From: JBKQVT01 sp052139835
GTDB lineage: Bacteria > Planctomycetota > Planctomycetia > Pirellulales > Thermoguttaceae
Direction: 5' to 3'
DNA length: 30,219 bases
NCBI GenBank assembly: GCA_052139835.1
Contig: JBKQVT010000066.1
Span: 1 to 30,219 of the forward strand
Shown here: piece after piece, positions 22,495 through 29,750 of the stretch
Position numbering within the stretch: the first letter of the stretch is position 1
Layout: each line of letters starts with the position of its first letter
Made by a program: the position numbers and the translations under genes
The notes under the pieces: generated by a model
What the model was told of the DNA's origin: nothing
The model's database searches: none
The model's input: the letters and a program-made list of their open reading frames with translations, nothing else

Positions 22495-24012
22495 GTGGAC
22501 TATCTCACCTGGACACTGCTCGGCAATACCCTGTTGCTCACCGCGGCCACCTCCGCGGTCAGCCTGCCGCTGGGGACCGCGCTGGCATGGCTCCTGGTGC
22601 GGACGGATCTGCCCGCTCGCCGCCCGGTTCTGCTGATGGTGGGGCTGTTGCCCTTCGTGCCGCTGTATTTGCAAGCGGCCGCCTGGCAGGCCGGCTTCGG
22701 CGCGCAGGGCTGGTGTACGCGCTCCTTTGCGGAAACCGTCTGGCTCGCGGGCTGGCGGGGGGCCATCTGGATCCACGCCATGGCCGCCGTGCCCTGGGTG
22801 GTGCTGATCGTCGGCATGGGACTGCGGCTGGTGGAAGCGGAATTGGAAGAGCAGGCCCTCTTGGACGGTTCGCCGCGGCAGGTCTTCTTTCGCGTCACGC
22901 TCCGCGGCGCACTGCCGGCCGTCGGCGTGGCCGCGCTCTGGACCGCGATCGTCACGGCGGGCGAAATGACGGTGACCGATCTGTTCGCCGTCCGCACCTA
23001 TGCCGAGGTGGTCTACACGCGAGCCGCCGTCGGCATGGAGCCCGGTGAGGCCCCCTTGGCGGCCCTGCCCGGCATGATCGTGATCGCCCTCTTGGTGGCG
23101 GCCGGACTGGTCCTCTCGGCCAAGCTGGCGCCGCGGGACCGGCCGGCCAGCCTGCAAAGGCCCTGGGTCTTTAAGCTGGGCTGGTTCTCCGCACCCGCCG
23201 TGCTGTTTGTCGCCGCCATGCTCCTGCTGCTGGTGGCCGTGCCCTTGGGCGACCTGCTCTACCAGGCGGGCGTGATTGTGATTCAAACCGAGACCGGCCG
23301 GCTGCGAAGCTGGTCGCCGGGGAAGTGTCTGGCGATCCTTGCCGATGCCCCCTGGCGCAACCGCCGCGAATTCGGCTGGTCGCTATTGATCGGGCCCTGT
23401 GCGGCCACGGCGGCAGTGGCGGCGGGCGGGGCCTTGGCGTGGTTGGCCCGCCGCGGCGGCCTCCGCGCCCTGGGCGTGCTGGCCCTCACCGCCGCCTGCC
23501 TGGCCGTACCCGGCCCCGTGTTGGGCCTGCTGGTCATCGCGCTCTTGAACCGGCCGAACATGCCTTGGCTCTTCAACCTCTACGACCATTCGATCCTGGC
23601 GCCCTGGCTGGTCCTCACGCTTCGCGCGATGCCGGCGGCCACGCTCATCTTGTGGCACGCTTTTCGAACCATCCCGGGCGACGTGCTGGAAAGCGCCGCC
23701 CTGGACGGCGCCGGGCCGATCGGCCGCCTGTGGCACATCGTCGTGCCGCTGCGGATCGGGGCCATCGCCGTGGCCTGGCTGGTGGCGCTGGCCGTGGCCC
23801 TGGGCGACCTGGCCGCCAGCATCCTCGTGCTGCCGCCGGGCGTGGCCACCATCGCCACGCACCTCTTCGGCATGTTGCACTTCGGCGTGGAGGACCGGGC
23901 GGCGGGAATGAGCCTGGCCCTGCTGGGACTGTTCGTCGTGGTCGCCGGGGCGGCAAGGTGGCTGTGGAGCCGCTGGGGTGGCGGGCCGAAAATCGGCGTA
24001 TGGTATAATTGA
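22495..24012 (+). CDS. Fused ABC transporter permease of the iron/thiamine type (orphan)
   Basis: 505 residues from a GTG. The protein has two BPD-type permease halves with about 12 helices. Each half has an EAA loop: EEQALLDGSPRQVFFRVTL (about residue 118) and LESAALDGAGPIGRLWHIVVP (about residue 400). Such fused two-half permeases occur in the FbpB/AfuB (ferric iron) and ThiP groups. Neither an ATPase nor a binding protein is next to it, so the partners must be elsewhere. The start fits a leaderless mRNA. The C-terminus reads WYN, and these codons contain the extended -10 box TGGTATAAT of the next gene. Confidence 0.9.
   Translation: MDYLTWTLLGNTLLLTAATSAVSLPLGTALAWLLVRTDLPARRPVLLMVGLLPFVPLYLQAAAWQAGFGAQGWCTRSFAETVWLAGWRGAIWIHAMAAVPWVVLIVGMGLRLVEAELEEQALLDGSPRQVFFRVTLRGALPAVGVAALWTAIVTAGEMTVTDLFAVRTYAEVVYTRAAVGMEPGEAPLAALPGMIVIALLVAAGLVLSAKLAPRDRPASLQRPWVFKLGWFSAPAVLFVAAMLLLLVAVPLGDLLYQAGVIVIQTETGRLRSWSPGKCLAILADAPWRNRREFGWSLLIGPCAATAAVAAGGALAWLARRGGLRALGVLALTAACLAVPGPVLGLLVIALLNRPNMPWLFNLYDHSILAPWLVLTLRAMPAATLILWHAFRTIPGDVLESAALDGAGPIGRLWHIVVPLRIGAIAVAWLVALAVALGDLAASILVLPPGVATIATHLFGMLHFGVEDRAAGMSLALLGLFVVVAGAARWLWSRWGGGPKIGVWYN
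24001..24009 (+). promoter_or_regulatory. Extended -10 box of the DUF1570 gene
   Basis: TGGTATAAT is a perfect extended -10 (TGnTATAAT). It lies in the last codons of the permease, 7 nt before an ATG at 24017. Because those codons read W-Y-N, chance is possible. A transcript would start at 24016-24017, leaderless for that ATG, or with a 33-nt leader for the ATG at 24050. Confidence 0.45.
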
Positions 24013-24016
24013 GTCC

Positions 24017-25261
24017 ATGAACCAGCCAGGGGAAGAAGGGGACAGGTCCATGTTTTCGGCCCACGTTGCACAGGTTAATCGCGCCGCCTGGCCGAAAAAT
24101 GGACCAGTCCCCGGCCGCCGGCCGCGATTCCGTGCGGCCGCCGCGGCGATGCTCCTCTGCCTGGCGTGCGCGGCCGCCGCGGCGGCAATGGATCAGATCA
24201 CCCTCCGCCGCCACGGCAAGCTGCGGGAGGTCGAGGGCCGCGTGGAACTCACCGGCCAGGACGACAGCATCCTCCTGCTTGCCCGCGACGGCGTCCTCTG
24301 GTCCATCATGCCGGACGAGATCGTCAAACACACCAGCGACGAGAAGCCCTACCAGGCCCTCTCGGTGGCGGAGATGACCCGCGAAATGAAGGGCCAGTTG
24401 CCCAAGGGCTTCGAGGTTTACGAGACCACGCATTACCTGATTTTCCACAGCACCTCGCGGGCCTACGCCCACTGGTGCGGCACGCTGCTGGAGCGGCTTT
24501 ATACCGCCTTTCACACCTTCTGGACGCGCAAGGGCTTCGACCTGGCCGAGCCGGACTCCCGCCTGGTGGCCGTCATCTTCGCCGACGAGGCGTCCTATCG
24601 GCAATACTTGCACGCTGAACTGGGCGGCAACGGCGGACAGATGATCGGCTACTTCAACCTGCTCACCAACCGCGTGAACATGTACGATCTGACCGGCACC
24701 CAAAGCGGCGGCCGGGCCAATCGCCTGGGCAGCAGCGCGCAGATCAACCAGGCGCTCTCCGCGCCGGACGCGGTGCGGAACGTGGCCACGATCGTCCACG
24801 AGGCCACGCATCAGATCGCCTTCAACTGCGGCCTGCACACGCGGCTGAGCGATTGCCCCTTGTGGTTCAGCGAGGGGATCGCCGTCTTCTGCGAGACCCC
24901 CGATCTCCGCAGCGCCAAGGGCTGGAGCGGCATGGGCGGGGTGAACCCCATGCGGCTGCCCCAGTTTCGCCAGTATCTCCGCCAGCGGCCGAGCGACTCG
25001 CTGCGGACGCTCATCAGCACCGACAAGCGCTTCAGGGACCGCAGCCAGGGCTTGGACGCCTACGCCGAGGCCTGGGCGCTGACCTACTTCCTCATTCGCC
25101 AGCATTCCAAGCAGTACGTCGAGTATCTGCGGATGCTCTCGGCGAAGAAGCCGATCCTCACGGATACGCCGCAGGACCGGATCGTGCAGTTCGAGCGGCA
25201 CTTCGGCGACTTGAAGCGCCTCGACGCCGAGTTCCTCCGCTACATGGCGAAGGTGCGATAA
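24017..25261 (+). CDS. DUF1570 secreted zinc-peptidase-like protein
   Basis: 414 residues from the ATG at 24017. The signal peptide is RRPRFRAAAAAMLLCLACAAAAAA, split as a basic n-region (RRPRFR) and an Ala/Leu-rich h-region, but it starts about 33 residues in. The first residues are translated from a nested palindrome (24038-24112). A second start at 24050 has a better SD (GAAGGGG, inside the palindrome) and gives 403 residues. The metal motif HEATH (His261-His265) is in VATIVHEATHQIAFNCG, followed by WFSEGIAVFCE with a Glu typical of gluzincin metallopeptidases. DUF1570 proteins are common in planctomycetes and of unknown substrate. An upstream N-terminal domain (about 60-110) with GRVELTGQDDSILLLA is small and beta-rich. 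The gene is co-directional with the permease and may have its own promoter. Confidence 0.9.
   Translation: MNQPGEEGDRSMFSAHVAQVNRAAWPKNGPVPGRRPRFRAAAAAMLLCLACAAAAAAMDQITLRRHGKLREVEGRVELTGQDDSILLLARDGVLWSIMPDEIVKHTSDEKPYQALSVAEMTREMKGQLPKGFEVYETTHYLIFHSTSRAYAHWCGTLLERLYTAFHTFWTRKGFDLAEPDSRLVAVIFADEASYRQYLHAELGGNGGQMIGYFNLLTNRVNMYDLTGTQSGGRANRLGSSAQINQALSAPDAVRNVATIVHEATHQIAFNCGLHTRLSDCPLWFSEGIAVFCETPDLRSAKGWSGMGGVNPMRLPQFRQYLRQRPSDSLRTLISTDKRFRDRSQGLDAYAEAWALTYFLIRQHSKQYVEYLRMLSAKKPILTDTPQDRIVQFERHFGDLKRLDAEFLRYMAKVR
24038..24112. repeat. Nested GGGGAC palindrome inside the 5' end of the DUF1570 gene
   Basis: Arms GGGGACAGGTCCATGTTTTC (24038-24057) plus GGCC, and GGCCGAAAAATGGACCAGTC plus CCC (24089-24112), pair with one mismatch and one extra base around a loop of about 27 nt. 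The ends are themselves near palindromes (GGGGAC-N-GGTCC). The element at 26493-26554 is of the same type. It contains an SD and an ATG (24050). Confidence 0.8.
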
Positions 25262-25264
25262 GCA

Positions 25265-25372
25265 AGGCGGAGGGCGGAAGGCGGAAGGGGGAAGGAAAGA
25301 CGAAGCGAACCGCGGGGTTTATCCGCGCGGCTCGCCGCTGGTCCCCAGTCCCTGGTCCCCAGCCCCTATTCT
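25265..25372. repeat. Mixed heptad element, GGCGGAA left and CCCTGGT right
   Basis: The left array 25265-25295 (GGCGGAG, GGCGGAA, GGGGGAA) and right array 25340-25372 (CTGGTCCCCAGTCCCTGG...) lie between the convergent DUF1570 and dnaA genes. The loop holds CCGCGGGGTTTATCCGCG, related to the inverted repeat at 11170-11248. The arms are from different families. Confidence 0.8.
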
Positions 25373-26845
25373 TCATCCGGCCAGCAGTTGCCGCTCGACC
25401 TCGCGGATGGCGTCATCGATCTGCCAGGTCCGCTCGGAGAGGTGCAGCGGGGTGCCGGCGGCCATCCAGCCGTCGACCCGCTTCTGCGCGGAGATCACCG
25501 TGCTGTGGCTGCGGCGGCCGAAGAAATCGCCGATCTCGCTCAGGGCCGCCCGCGTGTGCTTCCGCGCCAGCCACATCGCCAGCATCCGCGGGTGGCTGAG
25601 CCGCTTGGTCTTGCCGTCGGCCTGGAGGCTGGCCGTCTCCAGGCCGAAGACGTCGCAGACGGCCTTCTGAATGTCGCCCAGGCGGACCACGCGGCTGTGC
25701 TGGCGAATCATCTCGCCGAGGGCCTCCTCGGCCAGCGGCAAGGTGATGGGACGCCCCAGGGCCTCGCTGGTCGCGCGCAGGCGGCAAATCGCCCCGGAGA
25801 TTTCGCGGGCATGACAGGTCAGCCGGGAGGCGATCAGCCGTTGGACGTCGGCGGGCACGACGACGCCTTGCCGCTTGGCCATGCTGCCCACGATGCCCAG
25901 CCGGGTGGGGAAATCGGGCAATTCGATGCGGCAGACCATGCCGCTTTGCAGCCGGGTGGTCAGTTCGGGGCCCAGCTCGGCCAGTTCGGCGGGGGGATGA
26001 TCGGCCGAGAAGACCAGTTGCCGCCCCTCGCGCAACATGGTGTCGACCGTATGCAGCAGTTCGACCTGGGTGGCCCGCTTGCCCACCAGGAATTGCAGGT
26101 CGTCGAGGATCAGCAGGCCGACGCCGCGGTACTTGCGGCGGAAGTTGGGCAGTCCGTTGCCCCGCAGGGCCTCCAGGAAGAGGGTGGTGAACTGCTCGGC
26201 CGAGAGGTAGATGGCCGTCTGGCCCCGCGCCGCGCGGTGGGCGGCCGTCCAGATTCCTTCCAGGAGGTGCGTCTTGCCCACGCCGGTGGGGCCGTGAATC
26301 AGCAGCGGCGTGATCCGCCCGGGGTGCTGGGCGACCATCTCGGCGGAGACGAAGGCCAAGCGGTTGCTCTGTCCGGTGACGAACGACGAGAGGGCGGAGA
26401 ATTTTCGCCGCCCGGCGGGCAGCGGGTCGCCGTTGCGCGGCGCGTCGCCGGCGGCCGACGGCGGGGGGGCTTTCTCGGCCGCGTCAACCAAAGGGGACAG
26501 TCCCATTTTCGGGCCGACGCTTCGCGTCTCTGCCCGAAAATCGGGACAGTCCCCCGCCGGCGTCGCCGCCGCCGCCGGCGCCGCCAGGGCGTCGTCCACG
26601 ATGTACTTCACGCTCGGGCAGTTGCCCAGCACTTCCAGGCAGGCACTTTCGATCTGGCGGCGGAAATTCGAGCGGATCCAGTCGCGGAAGAAGCGGTTGG
26701 GCACGCCGACGGTCAGGGCCCGCTGGTCCAGGCGGAACCACGTGCCGGGGCCGAACCACAGCTCGAATCGTTCCTTGCCGACCTTATCGGCCAGCGCAGC
26801 ACGCAAGGCCGACACGATTTCCATATCGTCCCTGGTCACTTCCAT
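25373..26845 (-). CDS. dnaA: Chromosomal replication initiator DnaA with a palindrome inserted in its linker
   Basis: 490 residues. Domain I (about 1-85) is followed by a low-complexity linker (domain II, about 86-155). The AAA+ domain III has Walker A GPTGVGKTHLLEG, Walker B LLILDDLQFL and FSADHPPAEL (sensor 1). Domain IV has the helix-turn-helix ending FFGRRSHSTVISAQKRV; the usual signature is GGRDHTTV. DnaA opens the replication origin. In the linker, 20 residues from CPDFRAE to GLSPL are the translation of the nested GGGGAC palindrome (26493-26554), in frame. An ATG at 26824 is an alternative start with a closer SD (AGGGA). No dnaN or other replication gene is adjacent, as is usual in planctomycetes. 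Confidence 0.94.
   Translation of the reverse strand: MEVTRDDMEIVSALRAALADKVGKERFELWFGPGTWFRLDQRALTVGVPNRFFRDWIRSNFRRQIESACLEVLGNCPSVKYIVDDALAAPAAAATPAGDCPDFRAETRSVGPKMGLSPLVDAAEKAPPPSAAGDAPRNGDPLPAGRRKFSALSSFVTGQSNRLAFVSAEMVAQHPGRITPLLIHGPTGVGKTHLLEGIWTAAHRAARGQTAIYLSAEQFTTLFLEALRGNGLPNFRRKYRGVGLLILDDLQFLVGKRATQVELLHTVDTMLREGRQLVFSADHPPAELAELGPELTTRLQSGMVCRIELPDFPTRLGIVGSMAKRQGVVVPADVQRLIASRLTCHAREISGAICRLRATSEALGRPITLPLAEEALGEMIRQHSRVVRLGDIQKAVCDVFGLETASLQADGKTKRLSHPRMLAMWLARKHTRAALSEIGDFFGRRSHSTVISAQKRVDGWMAAGTPLHLSERTWQIDDAIREVERQLLAG
26493..26554. repeat. Nested GGGGAC palindrome inserted in dnaA
   Basis: 62 bp. The ends GGGGACAGTCCC and GGGACAGTCCCC are each near-palindromic and pair with each other except at the centre. 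The inner arms TTTTCGGGC and GCCCGAAAA flank a hairpin GACGC-TTC-GCGTC. It is the second copy of the type at 24038-24112. The reading frame of dnaA is open through it. Confidence 0.9.
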
Positions 26846-27279
26846 TCACCCCGGCGCGCACTCTCCCCGCTTCGGCCCAACCTTTGCGGCAGGAAATGTC
26901 ATGCCCCAATGTCCGGAAAGAACGCGGAAAAAAAGAGTGCTGGCTTCGACGGTGAGGGACCTGTATCGGAATCCGCCAGGCGATACCGCTCCCGCGCCGT
27001 CTTGGTTCCTTATGTTTCTGTCACCCGACCGCCTGATTGTAGCGTTGCCAGCGTTGCTGTCAAAGGTAGCTGGGCCACGGAGAGCGAGAATTTTTTTCCC
27101 CGCGCACCCAGCAGGCCGAATCAGCGGAAAATGCGTCCTCGTCGGGCCGGCCCATGGGCCGGAAAAGTTTTTCGCGGCGCGGTCTCGGGCGTGGAAAACC
27201 TGTTGAAGTTCCCCACGCCAACAGTGGCACCATCGGCGAAAGGGCCGGAAAACAGCGGCCCATCACCCTCGGGTCGCCG
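26846..27279. other. 434-nt region upstream of dnaA
   Basis: No gene. It contains a perfect 16-bp palindrome CCGGCCCATGGGCCGG (about 27147-27162), an A/T-rich run GAATTTTTTTCCCC (about 27089) and one DnaA-box-like 9-mer (TTTTCCACG, minus strand, about 27190; the consensus is TTATCCACA). This does not make a convincing origin. Promoters of dnaA (-) should lie here but were not fixed. Confidence 0.4.
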
Positions 27280-28188
27280 TTAGCCGAAGACCTTCACCAG
27301 GACCGTCCGCCGGTCCCATGCCTGAAAACCCGCCGCCGCGTAGAGCTTCAGGGCCGGGCCGTTGTCGGCATCCACCGCCAAGACCAACCGCAACCGGCCC
27401 GCCAGGTGGGCCTGCCATTGGGCGTAGCGAACGATTTCGATCCCCCAGCCGCTGCCCCGCGCCCAGGGCGCCACGCCCATGTAGGTCAGCTCCCAATTGT
27501 CGTACTCGGGAAAATCGCTCAACAGCAGGCAGCCCACGTCGTCGCCCCCATGCCGCACGATCAACCATCGCGCAGGGTCAAAGACCCCCGCCCCTCGGTA
27601 GCCGGCCAGCACGTCCTCGACCTGGCGGACGCCGTTGAGCTGCGGGCAGTCGCGGGTCTGCTGATACGTGGCCTGCACGATCTCGGCCAAGCGGCCATGA
27701 TTGGCCGCTGTGTAGGGCTCGAACTCCAACGGGCTGAGCGGCGGCGAGGTGGGGAATGCGCTGTCTGGGCTAACCAGGTAGAGCAGTTCGGACAGGCGCT
27801 GGAACCCCCCCTCGCACAACACCTGCTCATCCGTGGCGGCATTGCCCTCCAGCAGGCTTTGGGCCATGCGAACCTCGTCGGTCGCCAGCAGCCGGACGAG
27901 TTCTTCCACGAGCCGCAGGGCCGTGGCGACCGGCTCGCCGGCAACCAGTCGCGGCGGCCAGACGTTGGCCATCCGGCCCGGCTGGACCTGCGCTAGCGCG
28001 GCGCCAACCATTTCGTGGCCACGATAGGCCCCCAAGAGCCTGGGCCCGCTCGGCCCGGCATCGCAGGCCGCCGCCATCTGCCGCCGCTGCAACTCCGGTA
28101 GGCGATCCAGCACCAGCGTGAGGGCCTGCGAATACTGCTTGGCCGCAGGGGGAGCGATACGTGGCGGGCCGGTAGCGTCGGGGTTCAT
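27280..28188 (-). CDS. Tandem GNAT-family acetyltransferase
   Basis: 302 residues. Two GNAT-like halves are visible. The second (about 150-300) is complete: the acetyl-CoA loop WARGSGWGIEIV (R/Q-x-x-G-x-G type), the upstream strand WELTYMGVAPW, and LRLVLAVDADNGPALKLYAAAGFQ with the typical N-x-x-A/L-x-x-L-Y-x-x-x-GF ending. The first half (about 15-145) has LLGAYRGHEMVGAALAQV and VATALRLVEELVRLL, and is weaker. The substrate is unknown. The gene starts 53 nt before nnrE's stop on the same strand, so nnrE is upstream in transcription. A TATCCT -10 box 8 nt before the ATG (28186-28188) suggests a leaderless start. Confidence 0.85.
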   Translation of the reverse strand: MNPDATGPPRIAPPAAKQYSQALTLVLDRLPELQRRQMAAACDAGPSGPRLLGAYRGHEMVGAALAQVQPGRMANVWPPRLVAGEPVATALRLVEELVRLLATDEVRMAQSLLEGNAATDEQVLCEGGFQRLSELLYLVSPDSAFPTSPPLSPLEFEPYTAANHGRLAEIVQATYQQTRDCPQLNGVRQVEDVLAGYRGAGVFDPARWLIVRHGGDDVGCLLLSDFPEYDNWELTYMGVAPWARGSGWGIEIVRYAQWQAHLAGRLRLVLAVDADNGPALKLYAAAGFQAWDRRTVLVKVFG

Positions 28189-28196
28189 GCCGCTTC

Positions 28197-28202
28197 AGGA
28201 TA
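28197..28202 (-). promoter_or_regulatory. Candidate -10 box of a leaderless transcript (GNAT)
   Basis: TATCCT on the minus strand with 8 nt between it and the ATG at 28188. No -35 at the right spacing was seen, and no SD. Confidence 0.35.
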
Positions 28203-28244
28203 CCGCGCCTGCCACCGACTTGGCCAGTGGCAGGCGGGGGAAAG

Positions 28245-28922
28245 TCACTGGCCGGCCGCCAGGACTTCTTCCACCAGTTTCCGCGGCGCGCCGATGTCCA
28301 ACACGTGGACCTGCCCGGTCCACTCCGCCGCGCCGGGGGCAGAAAAGCCCCGCTTCGACGCCACAAACGTACAGGTGACGGCGGCCCGGATCGTGTGCCG
28401 CGCCGGGCGGCCCGTGTCGCAGTCCAGCCCGCTGGGCAGATCGATGGCTAGCTTCGGCGCGGCCGCCGCGTTGAGCCCTTCGATCACCGCGTCCAGCGGC
28501 GGCCTGGGTTCGCCGCGTACGCCCGTGCCCAGCAGGGCATCGACGATCCAGGCCGCCCCGGCCAGATTGTCCGCCAGCCGCGCGGGATCGTGCCGGCTGC
28601 CGAAGATTTCCAGTGGCACTCCGACCTTGCGGAGGATCTGGAAATTGACCCCCGCGTCGCCCTGCAATTCCTCCGGCTCGGCCCACACCAACACGCGGAC
28701 CGCGTAGCCCCGCAGGTCGAGGTGCCGGGCCAGCACGAAGCCGTCGCCGGCATTATTGCCCTTCCCGCAGCAGACGACGATCTTCTCCCCCGGCGAGGCC
28801 AGTTGGCCGAGCACGTCGGCCGCGCCGCGGCCGGCGTTTTCCATCAGCACCAGTCCCGATATACCATATTCCTCGCCTGCGCGGCGATCGACCTGTCGGG
28901 ATTGTTCGCGGCTGAGGGACAT
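28245..28922 (-). CDS. nnrE: NAD(P)H-hydrate epimerase
   Basis: 225 residues, the single YjeF_N domain. The enzyme epimerises damaged NAD(P)H hydrates so that a dehydratase (NnrD) can repair them. Motifs: MSLSREQSRQVDRRAGEEYG at the N-terminus, LMENAGRGAADVL (the ENAGR signature), VVCCGKGNNAGDGFVLARHL (nucleotide-binding GKGNNAGDG), WIVDALLGTGVRGEP, IDLPSGLDCDTG (catalytic Asp) and TCTFVASKRGF. The NnrD partner domain is not fused here, unlike many bacterial NnrE/D proteins. The ATG directly follows a pyrimidine-rich heptad array with no SD. Confidence 0.95.
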   Translation of the reverse strand: MSLSREQSRQVDRRAGEEYGISGLVLMENAGRGAADVLGQLASPGEKIVVCCGKGNNAGDGFVLARHLDLRGYAVRVLVWAEPEELQGDAGVNFQILRKVGVPLEIFGSRHDPARLADNLAGAAWIVDALLGTGVRGEPRPPLDAVIEGLNAAAAPKLAIDLPSGLDCDTGRPARHTIRAAVTCTFVASKRGFSAPGAAEWTGQVHVLDIGAPRKLVEEVLAAGQ

Positions 28923-28925
28923 GGG

Positions 28926-29050
28926 GGAGGGATTAGGGATTGGGGATTAGGGATTAGAAAACCCCACGCCCACCGGCCGGGCACCCGCGCAGCGGGTCGC
29001 GGTGGGAATGGAGTGGCGAAAATTCGGAATTCGGAAGGCGGAATTCGGAT
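28926..29050. repeat. Heptad arrays, GGGATTA and AATTCGG families
   Basis: The array 28926-28958 (GGGATTA, GGGATTG units) abuts the nnrE start. The second array 29020-29050 is AATTCGG-AATTCGG-AAGGCGG-AATTCGG. The spacer has a GC hairpin (GCCCACC... GGTGGG). Together with the pyrimidine array at 29151-29185 it forms one element between the divergent nnrE and fmdB-type genes. 28926-28958 fits a G-quadruplex pattern. Confidence 0.85.
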
Positions 29051-29150
29051 GGGGAAATTCGCCCTTTTCCCCTCCGCTATTCTATTCTCCTTGCATCGCG
29101 TAGAATGAAATGATTCTATACTTGATTGTCTGACCGATCCAGCCCCGCTT

Positions 29151-29185
29151 ACCTTCCCCCTTCCGCCCTCCGCCTTCCCCCTTAT
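29151..29185. repeat. Pyrimidine heptad array directly before the FmdB gene
   Basis: Units CTTCCCC, CTTCCGC, CCTCCGC, CTTCCCC. It ends 4 nt before the ATG at 29190, so the mRNA leader has no SD. Confidence 0.8.
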
Positions 29186-29189
29186 TCCC

Positions 29190-29420
29190 ATGCCCATCTA
29201 CGAATACATCTGTGACGATTGCGGCCGCGAGTTCGAGGTCTTGATTCGCACCACGGAGCAGCCCGTCTGTCCGTCGTGCGGCCAGTCGCGTCTGACGAAG
29301 CAACTGAGCGTGCCGGCGGCCCACGTGGCCGCGCCTGCCGCCCCTTCCTGTCCCGCGCGGGATTCCTGCGGCGTGAAGCATTGTTGCGGCGGCAACTGCG
29401 GGATGGGCGAGATGATGTAA
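29190..29420 (+). CDS. FmdB/CxxC-CxxC zinc ribbon protein
   Basis: 76 residues. The N-terminus MPIYEYICDDCGREFEVLI, then CPSCGQSRLTKQLS, gives the two CxxC knuckles of the FmdB-type putative regulatory zinc ribbon. The tail is Cys/Gly-rich (CGVKHCCGGNCGMGEMM). The family is widespread and its function is unresolved; members have been tied to regulation of amide and urea genes by name only. The gene is alone in its direction, divergent from nnrE, and both of its flanks are heptad arrays (29151-29185 before, 29421-29446 after). The start codon follows pyrimidine repeats with no SD. Confidence 0.92.
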   Translation: MPIYEYICDDCGREFEVLIRTTEQPVCPSCGQSRLTKQLSVPAAHVAAPAAPSCPARDSCGVKHCCGGNCGMGEMM

Positions 29421-29446
29421 AGGGGGAGGGCGGAAGGCCGAAGGAC
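29421..29446. repeat. Half heptad array, GGCGGAA family
   Basis: AGGGGGAGGGCGGAAGGCCGAAGG starts right after the FmdB stop (given here in part by its units AGGGGGA, GGGCGGA, AGGCCGA). Only the purine side is present; no pyrimidine array follows. Confidence 0.75.
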
Positions 29447-29545
29447 GAGCGGACCGGTCCATGCCCGCGGTTGCATGGCATTTGCACGGATGGCGGCGGG
29501 TAAGGGCAATCCTCGATTGCCCCAAGCCTCTTATGTGCCGGTTGC

Positions 29546-29573
29546 TTGATGTTTCCGCCAATTCTGGTATGCT
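29546..29573 (+). promoter_or_regulatory. Promoter with extended -10 for the truncated secretory gene
   Basis: TTGATG (29546-29551), 16-bp spacer, TATGCT (29568-29573) preceded by TGG, giving an extended -10. The predicted start near 29580 leaves a leader of about 170 nt. Confidence 0.5.
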
Positions 29574-29579
29574 GAGGGT

Positions 29580-29750
29580 AGTCCTCGCAAGGGGTACACC
29601 CAATTCTGGAGGCAGCGACCGCAGCCGACCGACGACGTCCCGCTTGTGAGGACGGTCGTTTCTTGGTTGCCTTCTCCTTTTCGGCCCGCGCGCTGCGGGC
29701 CGACCGCTGCTTGACCTCGACTGTCTTCCTTTTGCTTGGGCGAGGGACGC
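29580..29750 (+). other. Structured mRNA leader of unknown type
   Basis: The 171 nt before the ATG at 29751 contain no gene. Two hairpins are clear: ACGAC-GTCC paired with GGAC-GGTCGT (29632-29659, one bulge) and the perfect CGGCCCGC-GCGCT-GCGGGCCG (29682-29702). A direct repeat CCAATTCTGG occurs just before the -10 (29558-29567) and in the leader (29609-29619). The layout resembles a cis-regulatory RNA but matches no riboswitch class I know. Confidence 0.35.

Noticed and set aside
24001..24009. Certain promoter at TGGTATAAT
   Set aside because: Kept only as a candidate, because the same bases are the last three codons of the permease (W-Y-N) and may match by chance.
26846..27279. Replication origin upstream of dnaA
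   Set aside because: Only one weak DnaA-box-like 9-mer, no box cluster and no clear AT-rich unwinding region. The changed DnaA signature makes box searching unreliable, so this is not excluded.
25388..27283. 631-codon plus-strand frame
   Set aside because: Antisense to dnaA, crossing into the upstream region; no domain visible.
29454..29545. Sigma-54 promoter near the GGCATTTGCAC sequence
   Set aside because: The GG/GC spacing does not fit TGGCAC-N5-TTGCA.
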